Source of the DNA: Terrilactibacillus sp. S3-3
GTDB taxonomy: Bacteria; Bacillota; Bacilli; Bacillales; Sporolactobacillaceae
Direction: 5' to 3'
Assembly (NCBI GenBank): GCA_030437565.1
Contig: CP129291.1
Coordinates: 434,001 to 498,000, forward strand
Length of the DNA stretch: 64,000 bases
Positions 10,576 through 21,054 of this stretch are shown in pieces; position 1 is the stretch's first letter; each line of letters opens with the position of its first letter. The notes under the pieces were generated by a model. It saw only the letters and a program-made list of their open reading frames with translations, was not told the DNA's origin and did not search any database. A program made the position numbers and the translations under genes.

Positions 10576-10890
10576 TTATTCTCGGCATTTCAGCCTTGAA
10601 CAGAGGCCACAACTATTTACTAAGGCTTGTTCCAAGCCTAGGTTTAATATGTTTTTTGCTGCATTAATGTCTCGATCATGGTGGATACTGCACTCAGGAC
10701 AGATCCAATCTCTAATATCTAAAGCATGTTTACCGTTATCATATCCACAATGAGAGCATATCTGTGATGTTTTATGCGGGTTAACGATTATCAGCTGCTT
10801 TCCATACCCATCACACTTGTATTGAAGCATTTCGCATTCAACAAGCAAAATGGCATAAAACTTTTGGGTTGGTGATTTTCGAATCGTCAC
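10576..10890 (-). mobile_element. TnpB (IS200/IS605 OrfB) C-terminal fragment with internal deletion
   Basis: The last 75 residues are a normal TnpB C-terminus: YGKQLIIVNPHKTSQICSHCGY supplies the first zinc-ribbon cysteines (CSHC), WICPECSIHHDRDINAAKNIL the second pair and the last RuvC Asp (HDRD). The first 23 residues (TIRKSPTQKFYAILLVECE) resemble a segment that normally lies some 150-170 residues upstream, so the region carrying the first two catalytic acids appears to have been deleted in frame. Not functional as a nuclease. Confidence 0.8.
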
Positions 10891-10966
10891 TGATTTAATT
10901 TTTCCATTTATTCATGGTCCTGTTTGAATCTTAATAGACCTAATTTTGGGAGCTTAATATAGCTGC

Positions 10967-11338
10967 GTGTTCTTGCAATGGGTTCTGAACATTGCTTTAG
11001 CAGCATTGGCCATTGTCCTGTCTATTTCCCTTATTAAAGAAACGATTCAATTTTTTAGCTACTTGTTTCTTACTGACAGCGCCTCCTACTATCATCTTCT
11101 CGAAGGTATTCTGGTTTTATTCTTATATTTTGAATTTATCGCTTTAATTGTAAAGTATTTCAAAGCCCATTATCATTTTCCGCTTCGTTATTTTATTTAT
11201 ATTGGCATTACGGCGATTATCCGCTTAATTATCGTTGAGCATAAACAACCAATGGCGACGCTGCTGTATACCAGCGCTATTTTTGTCTTGGTGTGTGCCT
11301 TATATGTAGCCAACACCAGGCTTCTTAAGAGGGAGTGA
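10967..11338 (+). CDS. psiE: PsiE-like membrane protein
   Basis: Phosphate-starvation-inducible PsiE family, an integral membrane protein of unknown biochemical role. Four hydrophobic segments are visible, with the conserved block [32 protein letters not shown] in the middle and a last segment ending ANTRLLKRE. 123 residues from GTG 10967, which lacks a good ribosome site; a stop lies 12 bases upstream in frame. The family is usually some 10-15 residues longer, so the true start may have been lost or shifted by an indel next to the TnpB remnant. Confidence 0.8.
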   Translation: MFLQWVLNIALAALAIVLSISLIKETIQFFSYLFLTDSASYYHLLEGILVLFLYFEFIALIVKYFKAHYHFPLRYFIYIGITAIIRLIIVEHKQPMATLLYTSAIFVLVCALYVANTRLLKRE

Positions 11339-11462
11339 AAATGGTGGCTGTGTTATCTATTGAAATTGTCCGACTCTTAAGGTATGGTTTTCTTAAGAGG
11401 TATTTGGCGGGACAAGAATCCTCTGCTAATTACCAAATAAATGTTGCTAAGGGGTAGAAGAA

Positions 11463-12399
11463 ATGGAAAAAGTGCTTGTCTTTGGACATAAAAATCCTGA
11501 CACTGATGCGATTTGCTCGGCGATTGCTTATGCGGAGCTGAAGAAGAACCTGGGAGAAAATGTGGAAGCCGTCCGTCTTGGCAACCTTAACGGCGAAACT
11601 GAATTTGTTCTGAAACACTTTAAGGGTTGAAACACCGAGGCTGATCACAACGGCTGCCAATGAAGTGTCGTCGGTCTATTTGGTCGACCACAATGAACGG
11701 CAGCAAACGGTTGATGACATTGACAAGGTTCAAGTTCTGGAAGTTGTCGATCATCACCGCATCGCCAATTTTGAAACGAGCGCGCCGCTCTATTACCGTG
11801 CGGAACCGGTCGGCTGCTCAGCAACGATTTTAAACAAATTGTATAAGGAAAACGACGTCGCCATTCCAAAAGAGATCGCCGGATTGATGCTGTCGGCGAT
11901 TATTTCCGATACATTGCTGTTCAAGTCGCCGACTTGTACGAAGGAAGATGTTGCTGCCGCCCGTGAATTGGAAAAGACTGCTGGTGTGGATGCTGATACT
12001 TACGGCCTGGAAATGCTGAAAGCGGGCGCAGATATCAGCGGCAAAACGGCGAGTGAACTGATTTCTCTCGATGCAAAAGAATTCAAGATGGGATCGCATC
12101 CGGTTGAAATTGCCCAATTAATGTGGTATGTGGTAGATACTGATGATGCACTGTCGCGCCAAGCTGAACTGGAACAAGCCATTAACAATGTTATTGAAGC
12201 GAAAAATCTAGATTTGTTCCTGCTGGCTGTCACAAATATTCTGACCAATGATTCCGAAGCCATTGCCCTTGGCAAAGCGGCCGATGCGGTGGAAAAAGCA
12301 TATGGTGTGAAGTTGTCCAATCATACGGCAACGCTTAAAGGTGTTGTATCGCGCAAAAAACAAATCGTGCCGGTGCTGACGGACGTTCTGGCCAAATAA
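11463..12399 (+). CDS. ppaC: Manganese-dependent inorganic pyrophosphatase (frameshifted)
   Basis: Hydrolyses pyrophosphate to phosphate, pulling biosynthetic reactions forward in the cytoplasm. Start ATG 11463 follows AAGGGGTAG. Family II (DHH) signatures: [13 protein letters not shown] near the N-terminus, DHHR in [15 protein letters not shown], and [12 protein letters not shown] in the DHHA2 domain at the C-terminus. The frame shifts once near 11628 (KHFK joins [12 protein letters not shown]). Joined length about 311 aa, normal for the family. Terminator follows. Confidence 0.95.
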
Positions 12400-12411
12400 T
12401 TGAATCATAAC

Positions 12412-12447
12412 GAGTAGGGGAGCGATGATCTTTCCTGCTCTTTTTTT
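12412..12447 (+). terminator. Terminator after ppaC
   Basis: GAGTAGG (12412-12418) pairs with CCTGCTC (12434-12440) with one G-T pair, followed by seven Ts. Confidence 0.65.
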
Positions 12448-12606
12448 ACCTATGGCTGCGAGATTCAAGTAAAAAAAAAGCGGCTGCCGGCCGATTCCGC
12501 CTGAAATACGAGGGGCTTTTAACTTGCTAACCGAATGGCTTTGCCATACACTAAGGAAAAACATGGTCAATCAGTCTGATTTGGCCAAACGTATCGAAAG
12601 AGAGGC

Positions 12607-13363
12607 ATGGCAGATGGCAAACCCAACATTGAGACAATACTGAATCATCGTTCGATCCGTAAATTTAAAAATCAGCCGTTAACGGAGGAACAGATTGAGC
12701 TGCTCGTAAAAAGTGCACAGGCCGCTTCAACGTCCAGTTTTACACAATCCTATTCGATTATTGGTATTGACGACGTAAACAAAAAAAAACAGTTGAGAGC
12801 GATTGCTTCCGATCAAAAATATGTGGAAGAAAACGGCTTTTTTTTTTTTGTGTTTGTTGCTGATCAATACCGCAACAAAAGCATCGGCGAAAAATATGGA
12901 GCGGACATCTCCGCTTTGGACACACACACAGCGCTTATTTGTTGCTTATGGAGATGCCGCATTCGCTGCACAAAACATGGCTCTTGCCGCCGAATCACTT
13001 GGACTCGGCATCTGTTATATCGGCAGCATTCTTAACGACGTGTACAAAACGGCCGACATTTTACAGCTGCCGGAATATACTTATCCTCTTTTCGGCATGG
13101 CGGTTGGCTATCCCAATCATTCGCCTGAACAAAAACCGCGGCTGCCACAGGATGTGATTTTTCATAGAAACCATTATGATAGGGAACAGTTGAAGCCTTC
13201 TCTTGATGAATATGACAAGATCATTGGTCAATATTATGAATCACGCACGGGCGGCACAAAAGAAGACGAAACGTGGACAAAGCAAATTGCCAGAGGCTTG
13301 AGCGGTCCGCTGCGGAAGGCATTGAAGCCTTATTTGGAAGAACAACATCTGGGACTTCGATAA
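12607..13363 (+). CDS. nfrA: NAD(P)H-dependent nitroreductase / flavin reductase, NfrA/NfsA type (frameshifted)
   Basis: FMN enzyme reducing nitro compounds or flavins with NAD(P)H. The N-terminus has ILNHRSIRKFKNQPL, the nitroreductase hallmark, then AQAASTSSFTQSYSIIGI; the middle has AQNMALAAESLGLGICYIGSI and LFGMAVGYP; the C-terminus ends WTKQIARGLSG and LKPYLEEQHLGLR as in the roughly 250-residue NfrA/NfsA group. Two frameshifts: the T run at 12839-12848 and near 12910-12925. The ATG at 12607 has GAGG almost adjacent, so the start is not certain. Confidence 0.88.
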
Positions 13364-13573
13364 TGATGAGCGCGGTCCAGTCCTGCTGCTGCCGGAACGG
13401 CTGTTCCGCGGGGCTGGGTGCGGAGACGGGGCTTTATAGGCAGAAGCAGCCGGTAAATTAAAAAAACTGCGGGTTTGCAAACGGCTGCCGAACCTCCGCT
13501 TATTCCGGTTTTGATAAGGTGAAACTTCAATCAGTGGTTTTTTTTCTATCCCCCACTGATTGTTAGTTGAACC

Positions 13574-13679
13574 AATCGGGCTTTTACGGGCAGTTATCTC
13601 CCACCTATGCTTATTCGAATTTACCTGAAGAAGCCTTGAGGTGGAGTCTTACTGCCCGTTAATGCGGGATAAATCGGGC
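13574..13679. repeat. MITE-like or structured element bounded by AATCGGGC direct repeats
   Basis: AATCGGGC stands at 13574-13581 and again at 13672-13679. Between them CGGGCAGT (13587-13594) pairs with ACTGCCCG (13651-13658), and CTCCCACCT (13598-13606) pairs with AGGTGGAG (13639-13646), giving one long interrupted hairpin with a loop of about 30 nt. It contains no gene. It looks either like a small non-autonomous transposon with target duplication or a structured RNA upstream of the HELGH gene. Confidence 0.6.
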
Positions 13680-13710
13680 GTGACTAGGTGAGACTGTCAA
13701 GGAGAGTACA

Positions 13711-14539
13711 ATGGTTCATCTCATAATCAATATGGTGTGGCTGACATTTGTAGAGTTTGCCGCACTTATCGGCCTGTTGGTTGTTTTCGGCTTCGTTTTA
13801 GGTATGCTCGAAAAGCGCTCGAATGCTTATATGATGAGCGCTTTTGGCATGAAAGGCGTGCTGGCTACCGCATGGATTGGCACACCGGTTCATGAATTGG
13901 GGCATGCGGTGATGTGCCTTTTATTTGGCCATAAAATTGTCGAAATCAAATTCCTGCAAATACAAAGTACGGACGGCACGCTCGGATATGTGGCGCATCG
14001 GTATGATCCCCGGAGCTTGTACCAAAGGATCGGCAATTTTTTTATCGGCATCGCGCCGCTTTTGAGCGGGAGTATAGCTATTTTTGCCTGCATGTATTTG
14101 TTTGCTCCCGAGAGTTTTGAAGCGATAAGACAGACAGTTTTTTGCGCTGAAAACGGAAACGATGCCGCTGAGCGCTCCCCAAAATTGGCCTATGGCAATC
14201 GGGTCCGTGGCCTGGGTTTTTAAAAATGTGTTTACCACTGAAAATTTTCTGCGTCCGCCGTTCTGGCTGTTTCTATTTCTGGCATTGTGCATCTCAGCTC
14301 ATATGTCACTGAGCAAAGCGGATATCAGAGGGGCTTTGAGCGGCGTATCTGCTTTATATCTGTTTCTTTTACTCGTGAATGTCATTATCTATTTTTCACA
14401 TCTATCGAGTTATGGAGAAATGATGAGGCTGATTGGTCAATACAACATCTATATTTTGGCGCTGATGAGTATCGCCGTTCTTTTTTCTCTTATCACACTG
14501 GGACTGAGTTATTTGCTTTTTCGGCTGATGCGGCGGTAA
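13711..14539 (+). CDS. Membrane protein with M50-like HELGH motif (frameshifted)
   Basis: Start ATG 13711 with AAGGAG at 13699-13704. Joined length about 275 residues. Hydrophobic segments surround the motif VHELGHAVMCLLFGHKI near residue 58, which has the HExxH zinc site of membrane metalloproteases. A second conserved-looking block, RIGNFFIGIAPLLSGSIAIF, follows, then a frameshift near the T run at 14135-14140, and four more membrane segments ending LLFRLMRR. M50 peptidases usually also show an NPDG-like Asp; I do not see one, so catalytic activity is uncertain. No named gene recognised. Confidence 0.72.
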
Positions 14540-14608
14540 ATCAGGGGACAGAGCGCCGCCGCAGATGTTCAGGCGGCACTTGCTACTAGAACAAAATGGA
14601 GGGGTTCG

Positions 14609-15654
14609 ATGAACATTTTAACGGTTATGTCGGCACTTATACAAAGGGAAGCAGCGAGGGCATCTATCTTTTTTTGCTTGATACTGATAAGGGAAAGCTG
14701 TCTCAAGTGCGCCTTGCTGCAAAACTGGATAATCCCACATATTTAGCCATTAGCCGAAATAATAAAAGTCTGTATTCAGTCGTAAAAAAAGGAGAGTCGG
14801 GCGGGGTGGCCGCCTTTTCAATTAAAAAAGCCGGTGGAGATCTGAAGGTGCTGGGCGATCAATTGACGACAGGCGCACCGCCGTGCCATGTCAGTGTAGA
14901 TAAGAACAATCGCCGCGTGCTGTCGGCCAATTATCATAAGGGGACTGTGGAATTATATCCCGTGCAAGGCGCACGCGGGATCGGGCCGGCAACATCTGTC
15001 GTTCAGCATGAAGGTTCGGGACCGAACAGGGACAGGCAGGAGGCGCCCCATGCGCATTTTGCCGGTTTTTCGCCGGACGAAAAATATGTGCTGACAGTTG
15101 ACCTGGGAACGGATCAACTGACTACTTATAAAATTGAAAAGGGCAGCTTAAATGAAGCGGCGGTATTTACTTTCCGGCCGGGATCCGGCCCGCGTCATCT
15201 CGTCTTTCACCCGACAAAGCCTTATGCTTATGTCATGACGGAAATCAGTTCGGAAGTGGTGGCTTTGCATTACAATGCAGCGAACGGCCATTTTGATTTT
15301 CTGCAAGCCGTTTCGGCCATTCCCGAAGACTTCCGTGAGAACAGCCAGGGGAGCGCGATCCAGGTGACTTCAGATGGACGATTTGTTTATGCCGCCAATC
15401 GCGGACATAACAGCATTGCGGTTTTCAGGGTTGAAGAAACAGGGACACTCGCTTTTGTACAACATGTGCCGACGGAAGGCGACTGGCCGCGGGATTTCAC
15501 ATTGGACCCGACAGAAACTTTTTTGATTGCCGCCAATCAAAATTCGGGGAATCTTGTCTTGTATTTAAGAAATCCATCGTCGGGCCGGCTGACGCTGCTG
15601 CAAGCGGATATTGCTGTCCCCGATCCGGTCTGTGTAAAATTTCTTCATTATTAA
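14609..15654 (+). CDS. pgl: 6-phosphogluconolactonase, seven-bladed propeller type (frameshifted at codon 2-3)
   Basis: Cytoplasmic lactonase of the pentose phosphate pathway (B. subtilis YkgB / E. coli YbhE type). The body is intact: FNGYVGTYTKGSSEGIYLF, APPCHVSVDKNNR, GSGPRHLVFHPTKPYAYV and EGDWPRDFTLDPT are family landmarks repeated over propeller blades. I place the start at ATG 14609 because GGAGGGG (14598-14604) precedes it and relatives begin within a few residues of the YVGTYT block. One missing A just after the start would restore the frame. The longer in-frame start at 14596 overlaps the ribosome site. About 349 residues. Confidence 0.9.
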
Positions 15655-15667
15655 GAATCCGGCTAAC

Positions 15668-15698
15668 AAAAAAGCGAGGGGCATTCCCTGCTTTTTTT
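15668..15698. terminator. Bidirectional terminator between convergent genes
   Basis: AAAAAAGC-G-AGGG pairs with CCCT-GCTTTTTTT. T tracts on both strands allow it to serve pgl (plus) and the hydrolase gene (minus). Confidence 0.8.
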
Positions 15699-15736
15699 AT
15701 TCCTTGAAGATTGTTGATAAAGTGTGTGAAAGCCGA

Positions 15737-16349
15737 TTATTCCGAAGAAGGGGATAAGCTGCCGGCATGTTCCAAAAAACTGTCGATATATTGCAGGGCT
15801 TTATCCGCCGATTCCACGTGAAAATGTTCAGAGAAGCGATCGATAAATCCATGGCTGCCGGGAAAAATCCGGATGTCCAGGTTGCCGGCATGTTTATTTT
15901 CGAGCACCTTTATCAGTGCCTGTATGTCGAATGACTTTTCATCGGTCGGAAAAATAAGAAGGACAGGGCATAATGGCTTGATATCTGTATAATAACGGAT
16001 TCGGGATCCATAGCAGCCAATAGCAAAATCGCAAGCTTTGTTTTCACTGCATAGCCAGGCGATCGTAGCGCCGACGCTGAAACCAAGCACACCGACCTTC
16101 CGATAATCCTGTTTCAGTGACTTTGACAATTTTGTTAATCTGTTCTGCGCCGCTTTCAAAGCCAACATGGTTCATAAAGTACCGGTAAGCTTTTTTTTCC
16201 TCAGTATACGGAAAAGGATCTTTATCTAATAAGTTTGGGCAAAAGACGTCCGCTCCCATTCCGGAGAGTCTTTCCTGCATGCTCTTTATTTGCTTATTGA
16301 TCCCATAGATCTCATGAATTAGTACAATCGCCGTTTCTTTTGACCGCAT
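15737..16349 (-). CDS. Dienelactone hydrolase-family protein (frameshifted)
   Basis: Alpha/beta-hydrolase of about 205 residues. Start chosen at 16349 because AAGAAGGGG stands 6 nt upstream; an in-frame Met at 16367 lacks a site. N-terminal part: IVLIHEIYGINKQI, with the DLH-type E-I-x-G near the oxyanion loop. After a shift near 16150: VGVLGFSVGATIAWL carries the nucleophile, here Ser in GFSVG where classic dienelactone hydrolases have Cys. PTDEKS and PGSHGFID supply the likely Asp and His. Substrate cannot be predicted; it is convergent with pgl and downstream of the amidohydrolase gene on the same strand. Confidence 0.8.
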
Positions 16350-16444
16350 TTGCTGCCCCTTCTTCAACTAATTCGATATATAATGAGACACACCGTTTTC
16401 TTAAGCAAAGAACCGGCCGGATCCGAAATAGCTGGGAACTCTTT

Positions 16445-17785
16445 TTAACCGCTGATTCCGGTCCGTCTAAGCAGCCGTTTAATGGAGCGGTCGGCTTCCT
16501 TCAGCACGGTATGGTGATCGAGCGTTTTCATTTTTCGGTTCTTCATAACAATCCGGCCGTCAATAATCGTTGTTTCCACATCTCCAGCGGTCGCCGAATA
16601 AACAATTCTTGAAATCGGATCAGCATCAAATGACGGGAATGTGTGAAAATGATTGAGATTTAAAATGGCGAGGTCGGCTTTCTTTCCGACTTCAAGGCTG
16701 CCGATCTCGTCGGCCATTCCGACAGCTTCGGCGCCGCCGATCGTTGCCATCCGGAAAACATGACGGGCATCCATTGCTGTCGGGCCCCCTTTCGGTTTAT
16801 GGATCAGAGCGGCCAGACGCATTTCGTTAAACATGTCGAGATTATTATTGCACGGCGCACCGTCGGCCCCGAGTCCGAGGGACACGCCGCTCGCCATGAG
16901 CTGCGGAATATCGGCAATACCTGAAGCAAGTTTCAGGTTCGATCCGGGGCAATGACTGACGTGAACGCCCCGTTGCTTAATAATATCTTTTTCCTGCTCG
17001 TTCAGCCAGATACAGTGGGCGAGGATCAATCGCTCGTTGGCCAGACCGATATGGTCGAGATAGAGAATGTTGCGCATGCCCGTTTCCTGTTCGACGATGG
17101 CGATTTCACCTTTATTCTCGGAAGCATGGGTGTGGACGTTGACGTGGTATTTCTCGGAAAGGTCCCTCACTTGAGTTAATAAAGGCTCCGTGCAGGAAAT
17201 GACAAAACGCGGCGCGAAGGCATAGCGAATTCTGCCATTGTCTTTAAGGTGCCATTTTTCAAGCAGGTCGACACTTTCCTGAATGGAATCGTCTGTTTGC
17301 TCATGCAATCCGCTCGGCACATCGCCGCCTTTATCCATCATCACTTTTCCGGACAATGCCCGGATACCGCTTTTTTTTTTCGATCGCTTGAAAGGCCCAG
17401 TCCGTATGGTGAACCGTCTCCATATCGACGATGGTTGTCGAGCCGCCGGCAATGAGTTCGCCAATGCCGAGCATCGCCGAAACATAGATCGATTCTTCAT
17501 CGTGGGCGGCTTCGAGCGGCCAAATCCGCTTTCTCAGCCAGTCGAGGAGTTCAAGATCATCAGCTTTGCCGCGAAACAGTGTCTGACAGAGGTGGATGTG
17601 TGTCTGAATGAAACCGGGATGACCGTTCGGTGTTTGGCATCGATCACCTTATCTGATTTTTTGGCAGCAATAGGTTTGCCAATCGACGTGATCCGGTTGC
17701 CTTCAATAAGAATGTCTCCCTTAAGAATGTCTTCGTCTGCATTCATTGTGATAATTTCTGCGTTTTTGATCAGCAGTCTTTTCAT
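16445..17785 (-). CDS. Amidohydrolase, 5'-deoxyadenosine / S-adenosylhomocysteine / guanine-type deaminase group (frameshifted)
   Basis: Cyclic amidohydrolase of about 447 residues that hydrolytically deaminates a purine base or nucleoside. The metal-binding HxH sits in [14 protein letters not shown], followed by [25 protein letters not shown] (third His), [22 protein letters not shown] and [15 protein letters not shown] with the catalytic Asp. C-terminal [15 protein letters not shown] is typical of the family. Frameshifts near 17612 and in the A/T run at 17371-17381. The start at 17785 ([14 protein letters not shown]) has GGGGGA upstream. A purine riboswitch in its leader supports a purine substrate; exact specificity is open between deoxyadenosine, SAH/MTA and guanine-like compounds. 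Confidence 0.85.
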
Positions 17786-17892
17786 TTGCGAATCAATCCC
17801 CCGTTTCGCTCTGTTTATTATATAATTACCGCTTCGGTGCCGTACAAAACAATGGCTCCTGATGAAGTTATTGACTGGTTGTAAAAAAACAA

Positions 17893-17968
17893 GGCTACGG
17901 AAAAATTCCGTAGCCAAGAATTTCGGTTTCTTGGTAGAGACCCTTAAACCGTATTTAAAGGATATACG
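17893..17968 (-). promoter_or_regulatory. Purine riboswitch (C74, guanine-type) with overlapping terminator
   Basis: Read on the minus strand from 17968: P1 CGTA, then P2 CCTTTAA with loop ATACGG and TTTAAGG, J2/3 GTCTCTACC, P3 CAAGAA with loop ACCGAAA and TTCTTG, then GCTACG closing P1 (TACG). Loops and junctions match the purine aptamer. The base equivalent to position 74 is C, the guanine-type identity; the preceding base is G where A is usual. GGCTACGGAA then pairs with TTCCGTAGCC (17893-17915) followed by TTGTTTTTTT, a terminator that competes with P1. Ligand-bound OFF is expected. It lies 108 nt upstream of the amidohydrolase start. Confidence 0.9.
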
Positions 17969-18353
17969 AAAACAGAAAGGATGAAGTTTACAAGTAAAAT
18001 CATATACGGATTATCAACAACAAGCAATAAATATGTAAGAAAATATGACATGGTTTTTGGTCAGAAGTTATTACCGTGCCGATTAATCGTGAACTTTCGT
18101 TAATGCTGAACGCACTTTACTCAGAATCGATTTTTTGAACGAATTCAAATTCAAGAATAAAGCAGTGCTGGAAACGGTACCTTCCATACGTGTGAATGAT
18201 TCATAACAATATTTAATGACAACTATTAAAAACAATAATTTTCTTAATTTTCTATTTTGTAATATTATTATATGGTAGTTGAAACATGCAAGCCGCTGTA
18301 ATCGGAAGCCCGGCTGTATCATGCATATTTTTTTTCAGAGGAGGGGACTGGCA
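17969..18353. other. AT-rich intergenic region
   Basis: Separates the riboswitch-controlled amidohydrolase (minus) from the deiminase-like gene (plus), so it must hold divergent promoters. I see no convincing -35/-10 pair and no gene. Confidence 0.5.
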
Positions 18354-19343
18354 TTGTCGGTGCTGCACAAGTTTTTGGACGAAAATCTTGTCGAAGAGAG
18401 TTTTGAAGATAAAAAGCTGATGGAGGAATACTGGGGCGGCCATTGGGGAGCGAGCAACGCGGTGGGAAAGGTCAGAAAGGTTTTAGTTCACCGCCCGGGA
18501 CATGAAATTCTGGAACTGAATAAAGCCCGATATGAACCTGAAGTTCGTGCCCGGATTTTGCGGGACGGCAGCGGGAATATTGTCAGCTATTGTTTAAGCG
18601 AAGGCGCTTTGACTTGACCGGATGCAAAAGCAGCACGATCAAATGACCCAAATTTTAAAAGAAGAAGGGATCCGGGTTTTTGAACTGGAAGATGACGAGC
18701 GTTTGCTGACAAATAAATTGTTTGCCCGTGATGTTGGCATGGTGATTCCGGGCGGATTGATTATCTCACGTTTTGCCCTAAAATTCAGATACGGCGAAGC
18801 CAAGCTGACATTAAAAACGGCTGCGAAAATCGGCATGCCGGTACTTGCCTCCATTCAAGGAAAAGGGGCGGCTGAAGGCGGCAGTTTCGCCGTATTGGAT
18901 AGAAAGACTGCCCTGGTCGGCCGATCTGTCAGGGTCAATCAGGAAGGCATCGATCAGCTGAGAGACATATTGTCGTGGCAAGGGATTGAATTGATTGTGA
19001 TTGATTTGCCTTCGCATCTTATTCACTTGGACGAAGTGTTCATCATGGTCGATGTTGATAAGGCACTTGTCGATCCAACCAATCTGCCGCACTGGTTTTT
19101 GCGGGAATTGCAGCGCGGGGGATTCAATTGATTTACTCCGATCCGCTTGATCCGCCGATGACGACCAATTGTCTCTGTCTTTCTCCGGGAAAAGTGCTCT
19201 TTTCTGCCGGAGGGGAGCGAACAATGGATGAGCTGGCGAAAAACGGTATTGATGTCATTCCTATTCAAGTTGATGAGCTCAACAAAATGGGAGGCGGCAT
19301 TCACTGTTCGTCACTTGTACTCGACAGGGACGATATTGATTAA
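18354..19343 (+). CDS. Arginine deiminase / dimethylarginine hydrolase-like amidinotransferase-fold enzyme (frameshifted)
   Basis: Guanidine-group-modifying enzyme of the ADI/DDAH/amidinotransferase superfamily, about 330 residues. Start at TTG 18354, placed by GAGGAGGGG (18339-18346). N-terminal WGASNAVGKVRKVLVHRPG is typical of the family; the middle carries FARDVGMVIPGG and KGAAEGGSF, then HLDEVFIMVD with the catalytic His; the last part has NKMGGGIHCSSLVLDR, with the nucleophilic Cys. Frameshifts near 18615 and 19128. It is followed by a RocB-like gene and an ArtPQR-type transporter, which favours arginine or a substituted arginine as substrate. Exact substrate not determined. Confidence 0.82.
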
Positions 19344-19366
19344 TCTATAAAAGGCAGATGATTCTC

Positions 19367-21020
19367 ATGTATCAGCAAATAAAAGATCTCCCTTTTGACA
19401 AGCAAGTCGAAGCGATCACGCGAGAGCTGGTCGGTGTAAAAAGCGTGAACGGCACGAAAGGCGAAACGGAAATGGCCGAGCGTCTGGAGGATATCGTTCG
19501 TTCCTATCCATATTTTAAGGCGCATCCGGATCACGTTTGGACACAAAGTCTGGAGAACGATCCACTTGGCCGAAAAAATCTGTTTGCTTTTTTGGAAAGC
19601 GAGAAGCCGTCGCAGCAGACAGTGATCTACCATGGACATGTTGACACAGTCGGGATTGATGATTTCGGCAAACTGGAGCCTTATGCACTCGATCCGGATG
19701 CTTTGCTGGAATTTTTCAAGCGGTACGACAAAGATCAAGAAGCGAGGGAAGACGCCCTCTCCGGAGATTGGCTGTTTGGGCGAGGGGCCCTGGATATGAA
19801 GAGCGGCGATGCCGTCCATCTCTGCAATTTGCTCTATTATTCAGAACATCGAGAGAGATTGAGGGGAAACGTGCTGGTCATGTTCAATCCGGTTGAAGAA
19901 AACGATCATTCCGGAATGATGGCGGCGACAAAGGAACTGATTCGTCTGAAAAAAGAGCGGCAGCTTGATTACTTAGCGGCGATCAACAGTGATTTTGTCA
20001 GTCCTCTTTACAAGGACGATCCGCACCGTTATATTTATACAGGGGCAGTCGGGAAGCTCCTGGGTTGTTTTTACATAAGGGGCAGGGAGGCTCATGTCGG
20101 AGAGACAGTCCGGCATCGATCCGACGCTCATTGCCGGCAAAATTAACTGCAAATTAAACAATAATATGGACGGCGCCGAGAAAATCCCTGACGAAGTGGT
20201 TTTGCCTCCGTCGTGCCTGTTTCAGCGTGATCAAAAAGCCTTTTACAATGTTCAGACAGCCGGGACATCCTATTTATATTTCAATTACTTCTTGTATGAA
20301 CGATCGCCGGAAGATGTTATTCGCCACTTGATGCAGACGGCCCGCGAGGCATGCGAAGAGATTGAATGTTTTTTAAGCAAACAGTATAAAATATTCTCGA
20401 ACAATGGAAACCTGCCGGACTCACCGCCCGATTGGTCAGTGGAAATCTTGTCCTACGGCGAATATGTTGAGCGTGCCGGAGCCAAGGGGATCGACGTCGA
20501 TGCCGTTCAGAAACAAGCCGCAAAAAAATACGCCAATCAGGATTTGCGGCTGCAATGTTATGCGATTATCGAAGCACTTGAGGAGCTGGAAGGCGGCAAA
20601 CGGCGAAAAGTGATTATTTTTTTTGCACCGCCTTATTGCCCGCATAATTATTTGAGGGAAGACGCAGAAAGAGAAAAAAGATGTGACAGAGTTATTGATC
20701 AAGTCATTGCCAAAAACGAGAAAGAAACAGGTGAAAGATTTTCTAAGAAAAAATTCTTCCCCTATCTTTCCGACAGCAGTTATTTGGCAATGAACGAGAC
20801 AGAAGCGGAGACAGAGGAGATTGTCCGCCATTTTCCGGGCTGGGGCGATATTTATGCCATTCCTCTTGACGGCATTCGGGTGTTAAACATTCCGGTTATC
20901 GACACAGGCGTGTATGGAAAAAAAGCCCATACATGGACTGAAAGAGTGTACAAGCCCTACTCTTTTGGCATTTTGCCAAAGGTGATCAGGGACATCACGG
21001 AAGCGATCATGCTTCCATAA
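19367..21020 (+). CDS. rocB: RocB-like M20 family peptidase/deacylase (frameshifted)
   Basis: Zinc-dependent M20-fold hydrolase most like RocB of the Bacillus arginine-degradation regulon, whose reaction is not firmly known. About 550 residues. Start 19367 preferred over 19358 because AAAAGGCAG then has usable spacing. Landmarks: TVIYHGHVDTVGIDDFG (first metal His and Asp), LFGRGALDMKSGDA, MFNPVEENDHSGMMAA, then after a shift near 20105 SGIDPTLIAGKIN, and C-terminal VIIFFAPPYCPHNY, HFPGWGDIYAIP and GVYGKKAHTWTERVY. Sits 23 nt after the deiminase-like gene and 34 nt before the transporter binding protein, so probably one operon. Confidence 0.87.
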
Positions 21021-21054
21021 ATCACAACAAGATAAAGAAAGGGAGATTACTTTA

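Noticed and set aside
10576-10890. Active TnpB nuclease with guide RNA
   Set aside because: The first two catalytic acids are missing and no intact IS end follows.
17969-18353. Guanidine riboswitch before the deiminase-like gene
   Set aside because: No ykkC-type or other guanidine aptamer motifs are visible in this region.
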